Assembly (NCBI GenBank): GCA_029862935.1
Contig: JAOTWK010000146.1
Span: 1-8,044, forward strand
Reading direction: 5' to 3'
Source of the DNA: Gemmatimonadota bacterium
Lineage (GTDB): Bacteria > Gemmatimonadota > Gemmatimonadetes > Gemmatimonadales > GWC2-71-9
DNA length: 8,044 nucleotides
Part shown: positions 1 through 5,009 of the stretch, in pieces
Position numbering within the stretch: the first letter of the stretch is position 1
Layout: the number at the start of each line of letters is the position of its first letter
Translations under genes and position numbers: made by a program
Notes under the pieces: generated by a model
Databases searched by the model: none
Told to the model about the DNA's origin: nothing
What the model saw: the letters and a program-made list of their open reading frames with translations, nothing else

Positions 1-483
1 GCCGGCGGCTTCCATGTCGAGTGGGTACAGGCAGACGGCCGCTCGGTGAGCGGCCCACCGGTCGCCTACAAACCGGTGAAGGTCGGAAGCGCTGAGAAGG
101 AACGGTATCTGGAAGAAATGGGGCGCGGTGGATTGATGATCGGCGTGGAGAACGAGAACGGGCAGGTTCGCGCGAGCTTTCGGCGCGGTCCCGGCCGCCG
201 TGCCGCCCCCCAGGCTGACGATCTCGAGTGGCCCGCCGTCATGCCGGCATTCGAGGCGGCGTCTGTCTATGTCACGCCATGGGGTGAGCTCTGGGTCGCG
301 CGATCGATGCCGGCCGGAAGCGGTCCGACCTTCGATGTGTTCGACAGCAATGCGCAGCTGGTGCGGCGTATCGTGCTCCCGGATGGGCGGCGTCTTGTGG
401 GGTTCGGCAAGAACGCAGTATTTGCGGTGCGGATAGACGAGTTCGACTTGAACTGGTTGGAGCGCTACCGGGTGCCGTCGTAA
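1..483 (+). CDS. C-terminal part of a beta-propeller-like hypothetical protein (5' truncated)
   Basis: The frame is open from base 1 to the TAA at 481-483, giving the last 160 residues of a protein whose start lies off the left edge. A GTG at 46 is in frame, but the coding style continues upstream of it, so it is probably internal. The tail shows blade-like beta motifs: WGELWVARSMP (about residues 96-106), then FDVFDSNAQLVRRIVLPDGRRLVGFG, then a final strand ending in LERYRVPS. The pattern 'xxLWV...FDVFD..G.lvrri.lP.g..lvgfg...vyavr.De.dl..l.rYr' is typical of 6-bladed beta-propeller (NHL/BF3164-like) proteins, which are abundant as secreted hypotheticals in Gemmatimonadota; this is family resemblance, not a search result. 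No catalytic residues can be recognised. The function is unknown, and binding of a ligand or protein partner is only a guess. A hairpin terminator follows 40 nt downstream. Confidence 0.75.
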   Translation, partial: AGGFHVEWVQADGRSVSGPPVAYKPVKVGSAEKERYLEEMGRGGLMIGVENENGQVRASFRRGPGRRAAPQADDLEWPAVMPAFEAASVYVTPWGELWVARSMPAGSGPTFDVFDSNAQLVRRIVLPDGRRLVGFGKNAVFAVRIDEFDLNWLERYRVPS

Positions 484-523
484 AGCGGCCACGCACGCGC
501 TCTGTGTCTCTGCACGATTCACG

Positions 524-560
524 AACGCCCTTTCGAGCTGATCGAAGGGGCGTTTGTCTG
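524..560 (+). terminator. Rho-independent terminator of the beta-propeller-like gene
   Basis: Bases 524-536 (AACGCCCTTTCGA) pair with 542-554 (TCGAAGGGGCGTT) to form a 13-bp stem containing one T-G pair, around a 5-base loop (537-541). The 3' side runs into a T-rich stretch (TTTGTCTGTCT from 553). It lies 40 nt after the stop at 483. The T tract is interrupted, so termination may be partial. Confidence 0.7.
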
Positions 561-680
561 TCTCGCGCTACCAAGCATCTGGCCATCACGGTGTCTGCAC
601 CCCATCTTGTGACATATGTGAAACGCGGCCCACTCGGTGCACCGCGTCCTCAGGTTCAACGGATCACTCGGAGGTAACCG

Positions 681-1097
681 ATGGCGGATCGTGTGAAGAA
701 GGTGAACTACTGCTACATGAAGGTGCCAAACCGGCCGGGACAGGGCGAACGCGTGCTGAGCGAGATCCGCGACTCGGGCATCAACCTCCTCGCGTACTCG
801 GGCTTTCCGATCGGGAAAGGCAAAGCGCAGCTGGACTTCGTGCCGGATGACCTGGGAGCCCTCAAGCGGCTCGCCAAGAAGAATGGCTGGCGATTGAGCA
901 CGACCAAGAAGGGCTTCCTCGTGACCGGCGGCGACCAGATTGGCGCGGCACATCGCCAGATCAAGAAGCTGTCGGACGCCAAGATCAACATCACGGCGGC
1001 CGACGCGATTGCGGCGGGCAAGAAGCGCTACGGCATGATCATCTGGGTCAAGCCTAACCAGTACGCTCGGGCTGCGAGGCTGCTGCGAGCGAACTGA
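681..1097 (+). CDS. Stand-alone tandem ACT-like domain protein
   Basis: A 138-residue soluble protein with no signal peptide or membrane segment. ATG 681 is chosen because GGAGGT sits at 670-675, five bases upstream. The protein reads as two ACT-like units with no attached enzyme. Unit 1 (about 6-66) contains PNRPGQGERVLSEIRDSGINL, close to the ACT turn-helix pattern 'DRPGxLaxvLxxLaeaGiNi'. Unit 2 (about 70-136) has GFLVTGGDQIGAAHRQIKKLSDAKINITAADAI followed by a strand, RYGMIIWVKP. The glycine-rich turn before each helix and the 'GIN/KIN' after it are the places where ACT domains usually bind amino acids at a dimer interface. Known ACT-only proteins act as small-molecule-responsive regulators, but the ligand and partner here cannot be told from sequence. 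It is monocistronic, flanked by a terminator on the left and a strong hairpin on the right. Confidence 0.75.
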   Translation: MADRVKKVNYCYMKVPNRPGQGERVLSEIRDSGINLLAYSGFPIGKGKAQLDFVPDDLGALKRLAKKNGWRLSTTKKGFLVTGGDQIGAAHRQIKKLSDAKINITAADAIAAGKKRYGMIIWVKPNQYARAARLLRAN

Positions 1098-1118
1098 CGG
1101 GGGCTCAGCCAGCGGGGC

Positions 1119-1159
1119 AATCGCGCCGCGAGACGGAAATACGTCCTCGCGGCGCGATT
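1119..1159 (+). terminator. Strong perfect hairpin after the ACT-like gene, probable terminator
   Basis: Bases 1119-1132 (AATCGCGCCGCGAG) are exactly complementary to 1146-1159 (CTCGCGGCGCGATT). The 14-bp stem can be extended inward by ACG/CGT with one bulged C, leaving a GAAATA loop. It starts 21 nt after the stop of the 681-1097 gene. No T tract follows (the next bases are CGTACCC), so it may be a terminator that does not need a U-run, an RNA 3'-end stabiliser, or a boundary element shielding the downstream operon. Confidence 0.55.
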
Positions 1160-1190
1160 CGTACCCTTGGCGACCTAGAATGTGCTCTAC

Positions 1191-1290
1191 AGCGATACCC
1201 CCTCCGCGCACTACGATGCCGCGTCAGCGTGGGAGCCCAACGCTCGAGCACATGAGTACGCGCATCGACGTGCGCTCTAGGAGTATCGCT
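1191..1290 (+). promoter_or_regulatory. Extended imperfect palindrome: structured 5' leader of the sigma factor operon
   Basis: Several segments are complementary in nested register. AGCGATAC (1191-1198) pairs with GTATCGCT (1283-1290), GCGCAC (1206-1211) with GTGCGC (1270-1275), CGATGC (1214-1219) with GCATCG (1262-1267), and GCGT (1221-1224) with ACGC (1258-1261). A terminal hairpin AGCGTGG (1226-1232) / CC-A-ACGCT (1237-1244) caps it. The result is one long, interrupted stem ending exactly one base before the GTG of the leader ORF at 1291. The Shine-Dalgarno AGGAG (1279-1283) lies on the right arm, mostly in the internal loop, with its last G in the basal stem. A weak -10-like TAGAAT at 1176-1181, with no clear -35, would place a transcript start just before the stem. 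The most likely role is control of translation of the leader ORF and sigma gene. A small palindromic mobile or repeat element is the main alternative. Confidence 0.5.
1279..1283 (+). promoter_or_regulatory. Shine-Dalgarno of the leader ORF
   Basis: AGGAG lies seven bases before GTG 1291, an ordinary spacing. It matters because it is the only good ribosome binding site before the sigma factor: the sigma ATG at 1343 is preceded by an all-pyrimidine tract with no purine-rich site. The element falls inside the right arm of the 1191-1290 fold. Confidence 0.5.
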
Positions 1291-1356
1291 GTGAAGCTAA
1301 GGCCTCTGCCCCTGCTGCCCCTCCTGCCCCTCCTCCCCCCCTATGCAACCCTTTGA
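1291..1356 (+). CDS. Short Pro/Leu-repeat leader ORF overlapping the sigma factor start
   Basis: A 21-codon ORF with GTG start (AGGAG seven bases upstream) and TGA stop at 1354-1356. The peptide begins MKLR and continues PLPLLPLLPLLPP, then YATL. The central part is encoded by a 9-nt tandem repeat in codon phase. The sigma ATG at 1343 lies inside the Tyr codon of this ORF, so the two overlap by 14 nt in different frames. Ribosomes terminating at 1356 would be within reach of the sigma ATG, which suggests translational coupling. The final Pro-Pro and the repeated prolines could slow ribosomes in a way sensitive to EF-P. A 21-codon ORF can arise by chance in a pyrimidine repeat, and conservation was not tested. 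An alternative is that this is really the sigma N-terminus, if the C7 tract (1335-1341) has a length error or is frameshifted. Confidence 0.4.
   Translation: MKLRPLPLLPLLPLLPPYATL
1306..1341 (+). repeat. 9-nt tandem repeat and C7 tract; G-rich on the minus strand
   Basis: Four consecutive 9-mers: CTGCCCCTG (1306-1314), CTGCCCCTC (1315-1323), CTGCCCCTC (1324-1332) and the degenerate CTCCCCCCC (1333-1341). The last one forms a run of seven Cs at 1335-1341, immediately before TATG. The complementary strand has four runs of at least four Gs separated by short loops, fitting the G-quadruplex pattern. Such a repeat could slip in copy number (multiples of 9 keep the leader frame), and the C7 run could slip by single bases. 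Confidence 0.75.
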
Positions 1357-1942
1357 GCCTCTCGAAACACCAACAGATGTGAACGCCACGGACGCATTGG
1401 CACAGCTCGGCGACCGGGCCCTCGCCGAACGGGTACAGCGGGATGGCGACGATACAGCCTTTCGCGCACTGTACCGCCGGCACACGCCCAGGCTCTACCA
1501 GTTCACGCTCCGCGTACTCGGCGGCAATGAGCCGGATGCAGAGGACGTTGTGCAGGAGACGTGGCTCCGCGCGGTGGAACGCCTGAGTGAGTTCCGCTGG
1601 GAAGCCGAGCTGGGAACGTGGCTCACCGGCATCGCGCTCAATCTGTGCCGCGGCCTGTTCCGACGGCACGATCGTCGATGGATCGCGATGCGGGAGGATC
1701 TCGACTTGGTCGCTGCGCCGCGACAGGAGCACGAGCGGATCGATCTCGAGGCAGCCTTGACGAAGTTGCCACCTGGGTACCGGACCGTGGTGATCCTGCA
1801 TGATGTCGAGGGCTTTACGCACGAGCAGATTGCCGAGCGACTTCAGATCTCGGCGAACACATCCAAGAGTCAGTTGTCTCGCGGCCGAAAACTGCTGCGG
1901 TCGCTACTTGGACCCCACGAAAGTGAGCAGGTGAGGGTGTGA
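1343..1942 (+). CDS. RNA polymerase sigma factor, ECF (sigma-70 group 4) family
   Basis: A 199-residue protein with the two-domain ECF layout. Region 2 spans about residues 38-108: FRALYRRHTPRLYQFTLRVL, then the core-binding block DAEDVVQETWLRAV (65-78) and FRWEAELGTWLTGIALNLCR (84-103), the -10 recognition part. Region 4 spans about 135-190: LTKLPPGYRTVVILHDVEGF, then the helix-turn-helix HEQIAERLQISANTSKSQLSRGRKLLR, which reads -35 DNA. There is no C-terminal extension and no membrane segment. ATG 1343 is the first possible ATG after the in-frame stop at 1298. It has no Shine-Dalgarno and probably depends on the overlapping leader ORF (1291-1356). The membrane protein gene follows after a single base, and a PDZ protein gene closes the operon. 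Such operons are commonly autoregulated, but no typical ECF promoter was identified upstream. The target genes cannot be inferred. Confidence 0.95.
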   Translation: MQPFEPLETPTDVNATDALAQLGDRALAERVQRDGDDTAFRALYRRHTPRLYQFTLRVLGGNEPDAEDVVQETWLRAVERLSEFRWEAELGTWLTGIALNLCRGLFRRHDRRWIAMREDLDLVAAPRQEHERIDLEAALTKLPPGYRTVVILHDVEGFTHEQIAERLQISANTSKSQLSRGRKLLRSLLGPHESEQVRV

Positions 1943-1943
1943 G

Positions 1944-2507
1944 ATGCACGAGAACCAACGGAACGATCTAAGCGAGCAGGAGCGTGCGGAATTTGCTGCG
2001 CTCGCCAGAGAGCGCGATCCCGGACGCCTCCTCGAAGAGCGGACGGTCCTGACGCTTCGCGAACAGCGGCTCATCGGGAAACGCTTCCGCCCGCGCTGGT
2101 ACCGACGTCTCCCGATTGTGGCGGCAGGGCTGGCGGCAGCGGTCGCCCTGTTTGCCGCGGGCTTGGCGGTCGGGCAGTGGATCGGTACGCGCACGGTGGC
2201 CGAATCCATGGCGGCAGCGAACCATCAGACGGCCATGCAAGCCGCTGCGGCAGTGCAGCGTGCGGGCTCGGCCTACGTGCTGGCACTCACCGCGCTGACG
2301 CAGGTTGCTGACACGGCTGAGGGATCGGCAGTGGCGCAGGGTAGGGAAGCCGCCCTGACCTCGTTGTACGCTGCGGTTCGTGAGCTCGTGCTGCTCGCGC
2401 CGGACGATCCGATGGCGGTGGCATTGCGGCAAGAGTTCGAACGGATGCGGATGCGGGGGCGCGGGACGGCAGACGTGACACCAGTAACCAACCTCGTCTG
2501 GTTTTGA
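1944..2507 (+). CDS. Single-pass membrane protein, probable anti-sigma factor
   Basis: A 187-residue protein whose ATG lies one base after the sigma factor stop, with GAGGG at 1933-1937 as ribosome site, so expression is coupled to the sigma gene. The cytoplasmic N-terminus (1-55) is charged and helical: LSEQERAEFAALARERDPGRLLEERTV. This matches the 'L(S/T)..Er.alaaLprEr.P...LEeRvv.aLr' opening seen in anti-sigma-like proteins of Acidobacteria and Gemmatimonadetes (from memory). One membrane helix follows at about 56-80. The remaining C-terminal segment is alanine-rich and helical and would lie outside the cytoplasm. It ends in a basic stretch (MRMRGRG) and the tail TNLVWF. There are no cysteines, so the zinc-binding HxxxCxxC motif of classical ZAS anti-sigma factors is absent. 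The anti-sigma role therefore rests on position, topology and N-terminal style. A role as co-sensor or scaffold is the alternative. Confidence 0.7.
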   Translation: MHENQRNDLSEQERAEFAALARERDPGRLLEERTVLTLREQRLIGKRFRPRWYRRLPIVAAGLAAAVALFAAGLAVGQWIGTRTVAESMAAANHQTAMQAAAAVQRAGSAYVLALTALTQVADTAEGSAVAQGREAALTSLYAAVRELVLLAPDDPMAVALRQEFERMRMRGRGTADVTPVTNLVWF

Positions 2508-2522
2508 GCGAGGTCCCGATAT

Positions 2523-2527
2523 GGAGG
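2523..2527 (+). promoter_or_regulatory. Shine-Dalgarno that fixes the PDZ protein start
   Basis: GGAGG lies five bases before ATG 2533. An upstream in-frame ATG at 2521 overlaps this site and has no ribosome site of its own, so 2533 is the likely start. It also gives a clean signal peptide beginning MRITPL. Confidence 0.75.
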
Positions 2528-2532
2528 TAACG

Positions 2533-3687
2533 ATGCGTATCACCCCACTGACGATCGGCCTGGCTATCTCGAGCTGCATGCTCTCGTTGACGACCGGGCT
2601 CGGCGCCCAACAGCAACGAGCAACCGTCTGTGGTGCGGACGAAGTGCCGCGAGGGGAGATAGGCTACTCGGGATTCGAGTGCAACTGCGTGCTCAGCTTC
2701 TTCGAGGAGAAGCGTCCGGAGGGTCAGTTCCTTTACCGCTTCCGCTCCGAGCCGGTGATCACGGGCATCAAGGATGCTGGGCCGGCTGACGGGAAGTTGC
2801 GTGTGGGTGACGTCGTGACGGCGATTGATGGCCATCTCATTACGACCTACGAAGGAGGACGGCGCTTTGCCAATCCGCAGCCGGGTCAGGCGTTGACGCT
2901 GGCCGTTCGACGCGGTGGTCGGGAGGTCGATGTGCAGATCGTGCCAGGGCTGGAATGCTTCCGGGTTAAGGTGGCACCGCCTGCACCGGCGGCCGCGCCT
3001 GCAGAGCCTGCAGCTCCCGCACCGCACGTCGCTGTTGAAGTGCGGCCACCAGTAGGTGTCGGAGAGCCTGTACCCGAAGAAGCGCCGATCTTCGTTGTCG
3101 AAACCCCGAGACCGCCGAGTGCACCGGCACCGGCACCGGCTCCACTTCGTCCGCACACGGCGCTGCCCAAAGGGTGGTTCGGATTCGGTATCAGTTGCTC
3201 GGACTGCGTGGTGAAGATCACGAGGGAGACGGACGTTCCCGTCTGGACGTTTAGTTCCCCTCCAACGCTCGAGAACGTCGAGTCAGGTAGCCCTGCGTAT
3301 CGCGCCGGCATGCGTGCGGGGGACGTGCTCACGTATATCAACGGGCAAGAACTGACCAGCGCTGAAGGAGGAAGGCGCTTCGGAGCGGTGCAGCCGGGAG
3401 ACACCGTCGACTTGCGCTTCGTGCGGGACAACACTGCGCGGGACGCACGCGTGGTCGCAGGTGAGCGGGTGTGGAGTATCGAGCGTTTCGATCCTCTCGA
3501 GTACTCACCGGAAGGTGTTGCTTCCCGACCGCCTCCCGAGTACAGGCAGCTGAGCACCACTCGCTTCACAGGCATACTCGGTGACGCGCACATCCAGGTC
3601 ACCGGTGGTCCGATTACCGTGAGCCGCACGGAAGAAGAGGTGGTCATTCAGAGCCGGGATATCACGGTGAGGATACGGAAGCGGTAA
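2533..3687 (+). CDS. Secreted protein with two PDZ domains and paired cysteines
   Basis: 384 residues from ATG 2533 (start set by GGAGG at 2523-2527). A signal peptide covers about 1-25 with a probable cut after GLGA; ISSC (12-15) resembles a lipobox but is very early and followed by more hydrophobic residues. PDZ 1 is at about 44-139, with GKLRVGDVVTAIDG (87-100). A Pro/Ala-rich linker follows (148-212), including a run of AP repeats. PDZ 2 is at about 214-310, with AGMRAGDVLTYINGQ (258-272). The last 75 residues form a beta-rich tail ending ITVRIRKR. The two PDZ copies share EGGRRF and QPG at matching places and both open with a cysteine pair (C50-x-C52; C222-xx-C225). PDZ domains usually bind peptide C-termini. 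No protease catalytic domain is present. As third gene of the sigma operon it may be a periplasmic sensor, a partner of the anti-sigma system, or a target. It is preceded by a 25-nt gap. Confidence 0.85.
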   Translation: MRITPLTIGLAISSCMLSLTTGLGAQQQRATVCGADEVPRGEIGYSGFECNCVLSFFEEKRPEGQFLYRFRSEPVITGIKDAGPADGKLRVGDVVTAIDGHLITTYEGGRRFANPQPGQALTLAVRRGGREVDVQIVPGLECFRVKVAPPAPAAAPAEPAAPAPHVAVEVRPPVGVGEPVPEEAPIFVVETPRPPSAPAPAPAPLRPHTALPKGWFGFGISCSDCVVKITRETDVPVWTFSSPPTLENVESGSPAYRAGMRAGDVLTYINGQELTSAEGGRRFGAVQPGDTVDLRFVRDNTARDARVVAGERVWSIERFDPLEYSPEGVASRPPPEYRQLSTTRFTGILGDAHIQVTGGPITVSRTEEEVVIQSRDITVRIRKR

Positions 3688-3735
3688 GGGATAAGGCATA
3701 AGGGGTAAGGGGCGTTCCTTACTCCTTGCCCTTAC
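3684..3735. terminator. Heptamer repeat and inverted repeat, bidirectional terminator between convergent operons
   Basis: Four tandem 7-mers, GTAAGGG, ATAAGGC, ATAAGGG and GTAAGGG (3684-3711), are followed by inverted material ending CCCTTAC (3729-3735). The core GTAAGG (3705-3710) / CCTTAC (3717-3722) forms a perfect stem with loop GGCGTT. It can be extended to 3699-3710 / 3717-3728 with two G-T pairs, and the outer copies (3684-3690 / 3729-3735) also match. The TAA of the PDZ gene (3685-3687) and the TAA of the permease (3732-3734, minus) are inside the element. Confidence 0.6.
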
Positions 3736-5009
3736 AGATCTCGTATCGCCTCGATCGGATCGAGTCGTGCCGCCCGGCTGGCCGGGTACCAGCCAAACAG
3801 CAATCCGATCCCGAGGGCAAACACCACCGCGAGCACGGTGCCGGGGATGTGGAGCGGGATGACGAGGTTCCGTCCGAACCCTGCAGCGATGGCTTCAGTC
3901 ACCAGGATGAGGCCGATTCCACCGCCGATGCCGAGGGCTCCACCAATCGTTGCGAGCGTGAGTGACTCTCCGAGGAAGAGACGCCGAATGTCGCGGTCGT
4001 CCGCGCCAAGCGCCTTCCGAATGCCGATTTCCCGGATACGCTCGCGGACGGAGATCAGCAGTACGCTGAAGAGCCCGATGCCACCGACGATCAACGTGAC
4101 ACCCGCAATCGTGAACAGCACCACATCCCACCCCCGCGCGATGTTGTCGGCCATGGCGAGGTCTTCGAGGACGGAAGCATTCTCGTTGTCGACGTCGAAG
4201 TCATCGGCACCGCGATGTCGCTGCCGTATCAGCGTTCGGCCGGACTCCATGATTGTGGGGAAGTCTGCGTCGGCTCCAACTTGCAGCAGCACGTTGTCGA
4301 CGCGGTTCTGTCCCTTGTGGTACAGGGTCATGTACGTGTACGGCACAAAGATTCTGCGGGCCATGAACGTGATCTCGGCGGGGATCAACTCGAACTCGAT
4401 GGGTGCGACGACACCGATCACCTGGAATCGGATACCCTCGATGTGAATCGGCCGGCCAATCGGATCCGTCGCGCCGAAGAACGGCTCGACGAGATCTGCG
4501 CCGAGCACGGCAACGCGCGCGGCGTTGTGGATGTCGAGCGGCACGAACTCGCGTCCACGGACAACAGGCCAGTTTCGGAACTCGAGATAGCCGGCATCGA
4601 TCCCGTCTATCGGGACAGCCCGTTGGTCTCGCGGTGTCACGGCGAGACGCTCCCCCGCGAAGTTGCGAGCGAAGGAACGCTCGACACCAGGGAGTACTCG
4701 TGCTGCCTCGACATCCGATAGGCGGAGTCCGGTGTGGCGTAACGCCTCGGCGCCACGCGCGTCCGATCTGGGCCCTCGATCGTACAGCTCGAAGGTTCCC
4801 GGCATGCCGATCCGCGACAACTCCTCGTGCGCCATCACTTTGATGGCGGCTGAGAGCGAGGTCATGGAAACGAGCGACGCCGCGCCGAACACGATGCCGC
4901 CGAGCGTGAGGAGCGACCGCAGGGGGTGCGCGCGGATCTCTCGCCCAGCGTCGAGCGCGAGCTCGACAAGGGTGCCGGCATATGCAGCCGGTCGGGAGCT
5001 GCTAGCCAT
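3732..5009 (-). CDS. MacB/FtsX-type ABC transporter permease B
   Basis: 425 residues from ATG at 5009-5007, which overlaps the end of permease A by 8 nt (ATGGCTAG). A further in-frame ATG at 5045 would lie deeper inside permease A and give an unlikely basic extension. Topology is the classic MacB type: one N-terminal membrane helix (about 31-54, SLLTLGGIVFGAASLVSM), a large periplasmic core (about 60-290), then three C-terminal helices (about 297-319, 347-374, 387-408). The FtsX signature RERIREIGIRKALGADDRDIRRLFLGES sits between helices 2 and 3 and is the coupling region facing the ATPase. The ending YPASRAARLDPIEAIRDL is a standard family ending. With permease A it probably forms the transmembrane pair of the exporter; the ATPase is a separate protein (6228-6899). 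The substrate could be a peptide, antibiotic, lipid or lipoprotein and cannot be told from sequence. Confidence 0.92.
   Translation of the reverse strand: MASSSRPAAYAGTLVELALDAGREIRAHPLRSLLTLGGIVFGAASLVSMTSLSAAIKVMAHEELSRIGMPGTFELYDRGPRSDARGAEALRHTGLRLSDVEAARVLPGVERSFARNFAGERLAVTPRDQRAVPIDGIDAGYLEFRNWPVVRGREFVPLDIHNAARVAVLGADLVEPFFGATDPIGRPIHIEGIRFQVIGVVAPIEFELIPAEITFMARRIFVPYTYMTLYHKGQNRVDNVLLQVGADADFPTIMESGRTLIRQRHRGADDFDVDNENASVLEDLAMADNIARGWDVVLFTIAGVTLIVGGIGLFSVLLISVRERIREIGIRKALGADDRDIRRLFLGESLTLATIGGALGIGGGIGLILVTEAIAAGFGRNLVIPLHIPGTVLAVVFALGIGLLFGWYPASRAARLDPIEAIRDL

Noticed and set aside
606..620. ACATATGT palindrome with TGTGA repeats upstream of the ACT-like gene, considered as operator or promoter
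   Set aside because: The 8-bp palindrome (612-619) is short, no matching -35/-10 pair at proper spacing was found, and the TGTGA copies are direct rather than inverted, so it does not fit a CRP-like site.
623..647. ACGCGG / CCGCGT inverted repeat with inner GGTGCACC, considered as a riboswitch or attenuator for the ACT-like gene
   Set aside because: Only six pairs with a 13-base loop and no alternative pairing with the ribosome site at 670-675; too weak in GC-rich DNA.
519..1211. Minus-strand open frame (230 codons) across the ACT-like gene
   Set aside because: It overlaps both intergenic hairpins and the whole ACT-like gene; composition is that of a shadow frame.
1191..1290. Palindrome interpreted as an insertion-sequence remnant or MITE with target duplication
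   Set aside because: No matching direct repeats flank the outer arms and no transposase remnant is present. A repeat element is kept only as an alternative in the findings.
2566..2577. ISSC in the PDZ protein signal peptide as a lipobox
   Set aside because: It would leave only 14 residues before the cysteine, and hydrophobic sequence continues to GLGA, which fits signal peptidase I cleavage better.
3121..3138. GCACCG tandem triplicate
   Set aside because: It encodes the Ala-Pro linker between the PDZ domains and is explained by low-complexity coding sequence.
2287..3156. Minus-strand open frame (289 codons) opposite the anti-sigma and PDZ genes
   Set aside because: It crosses two well-supported genes, is very Arg-rich, and shows no recognisable motif or ribosome site.
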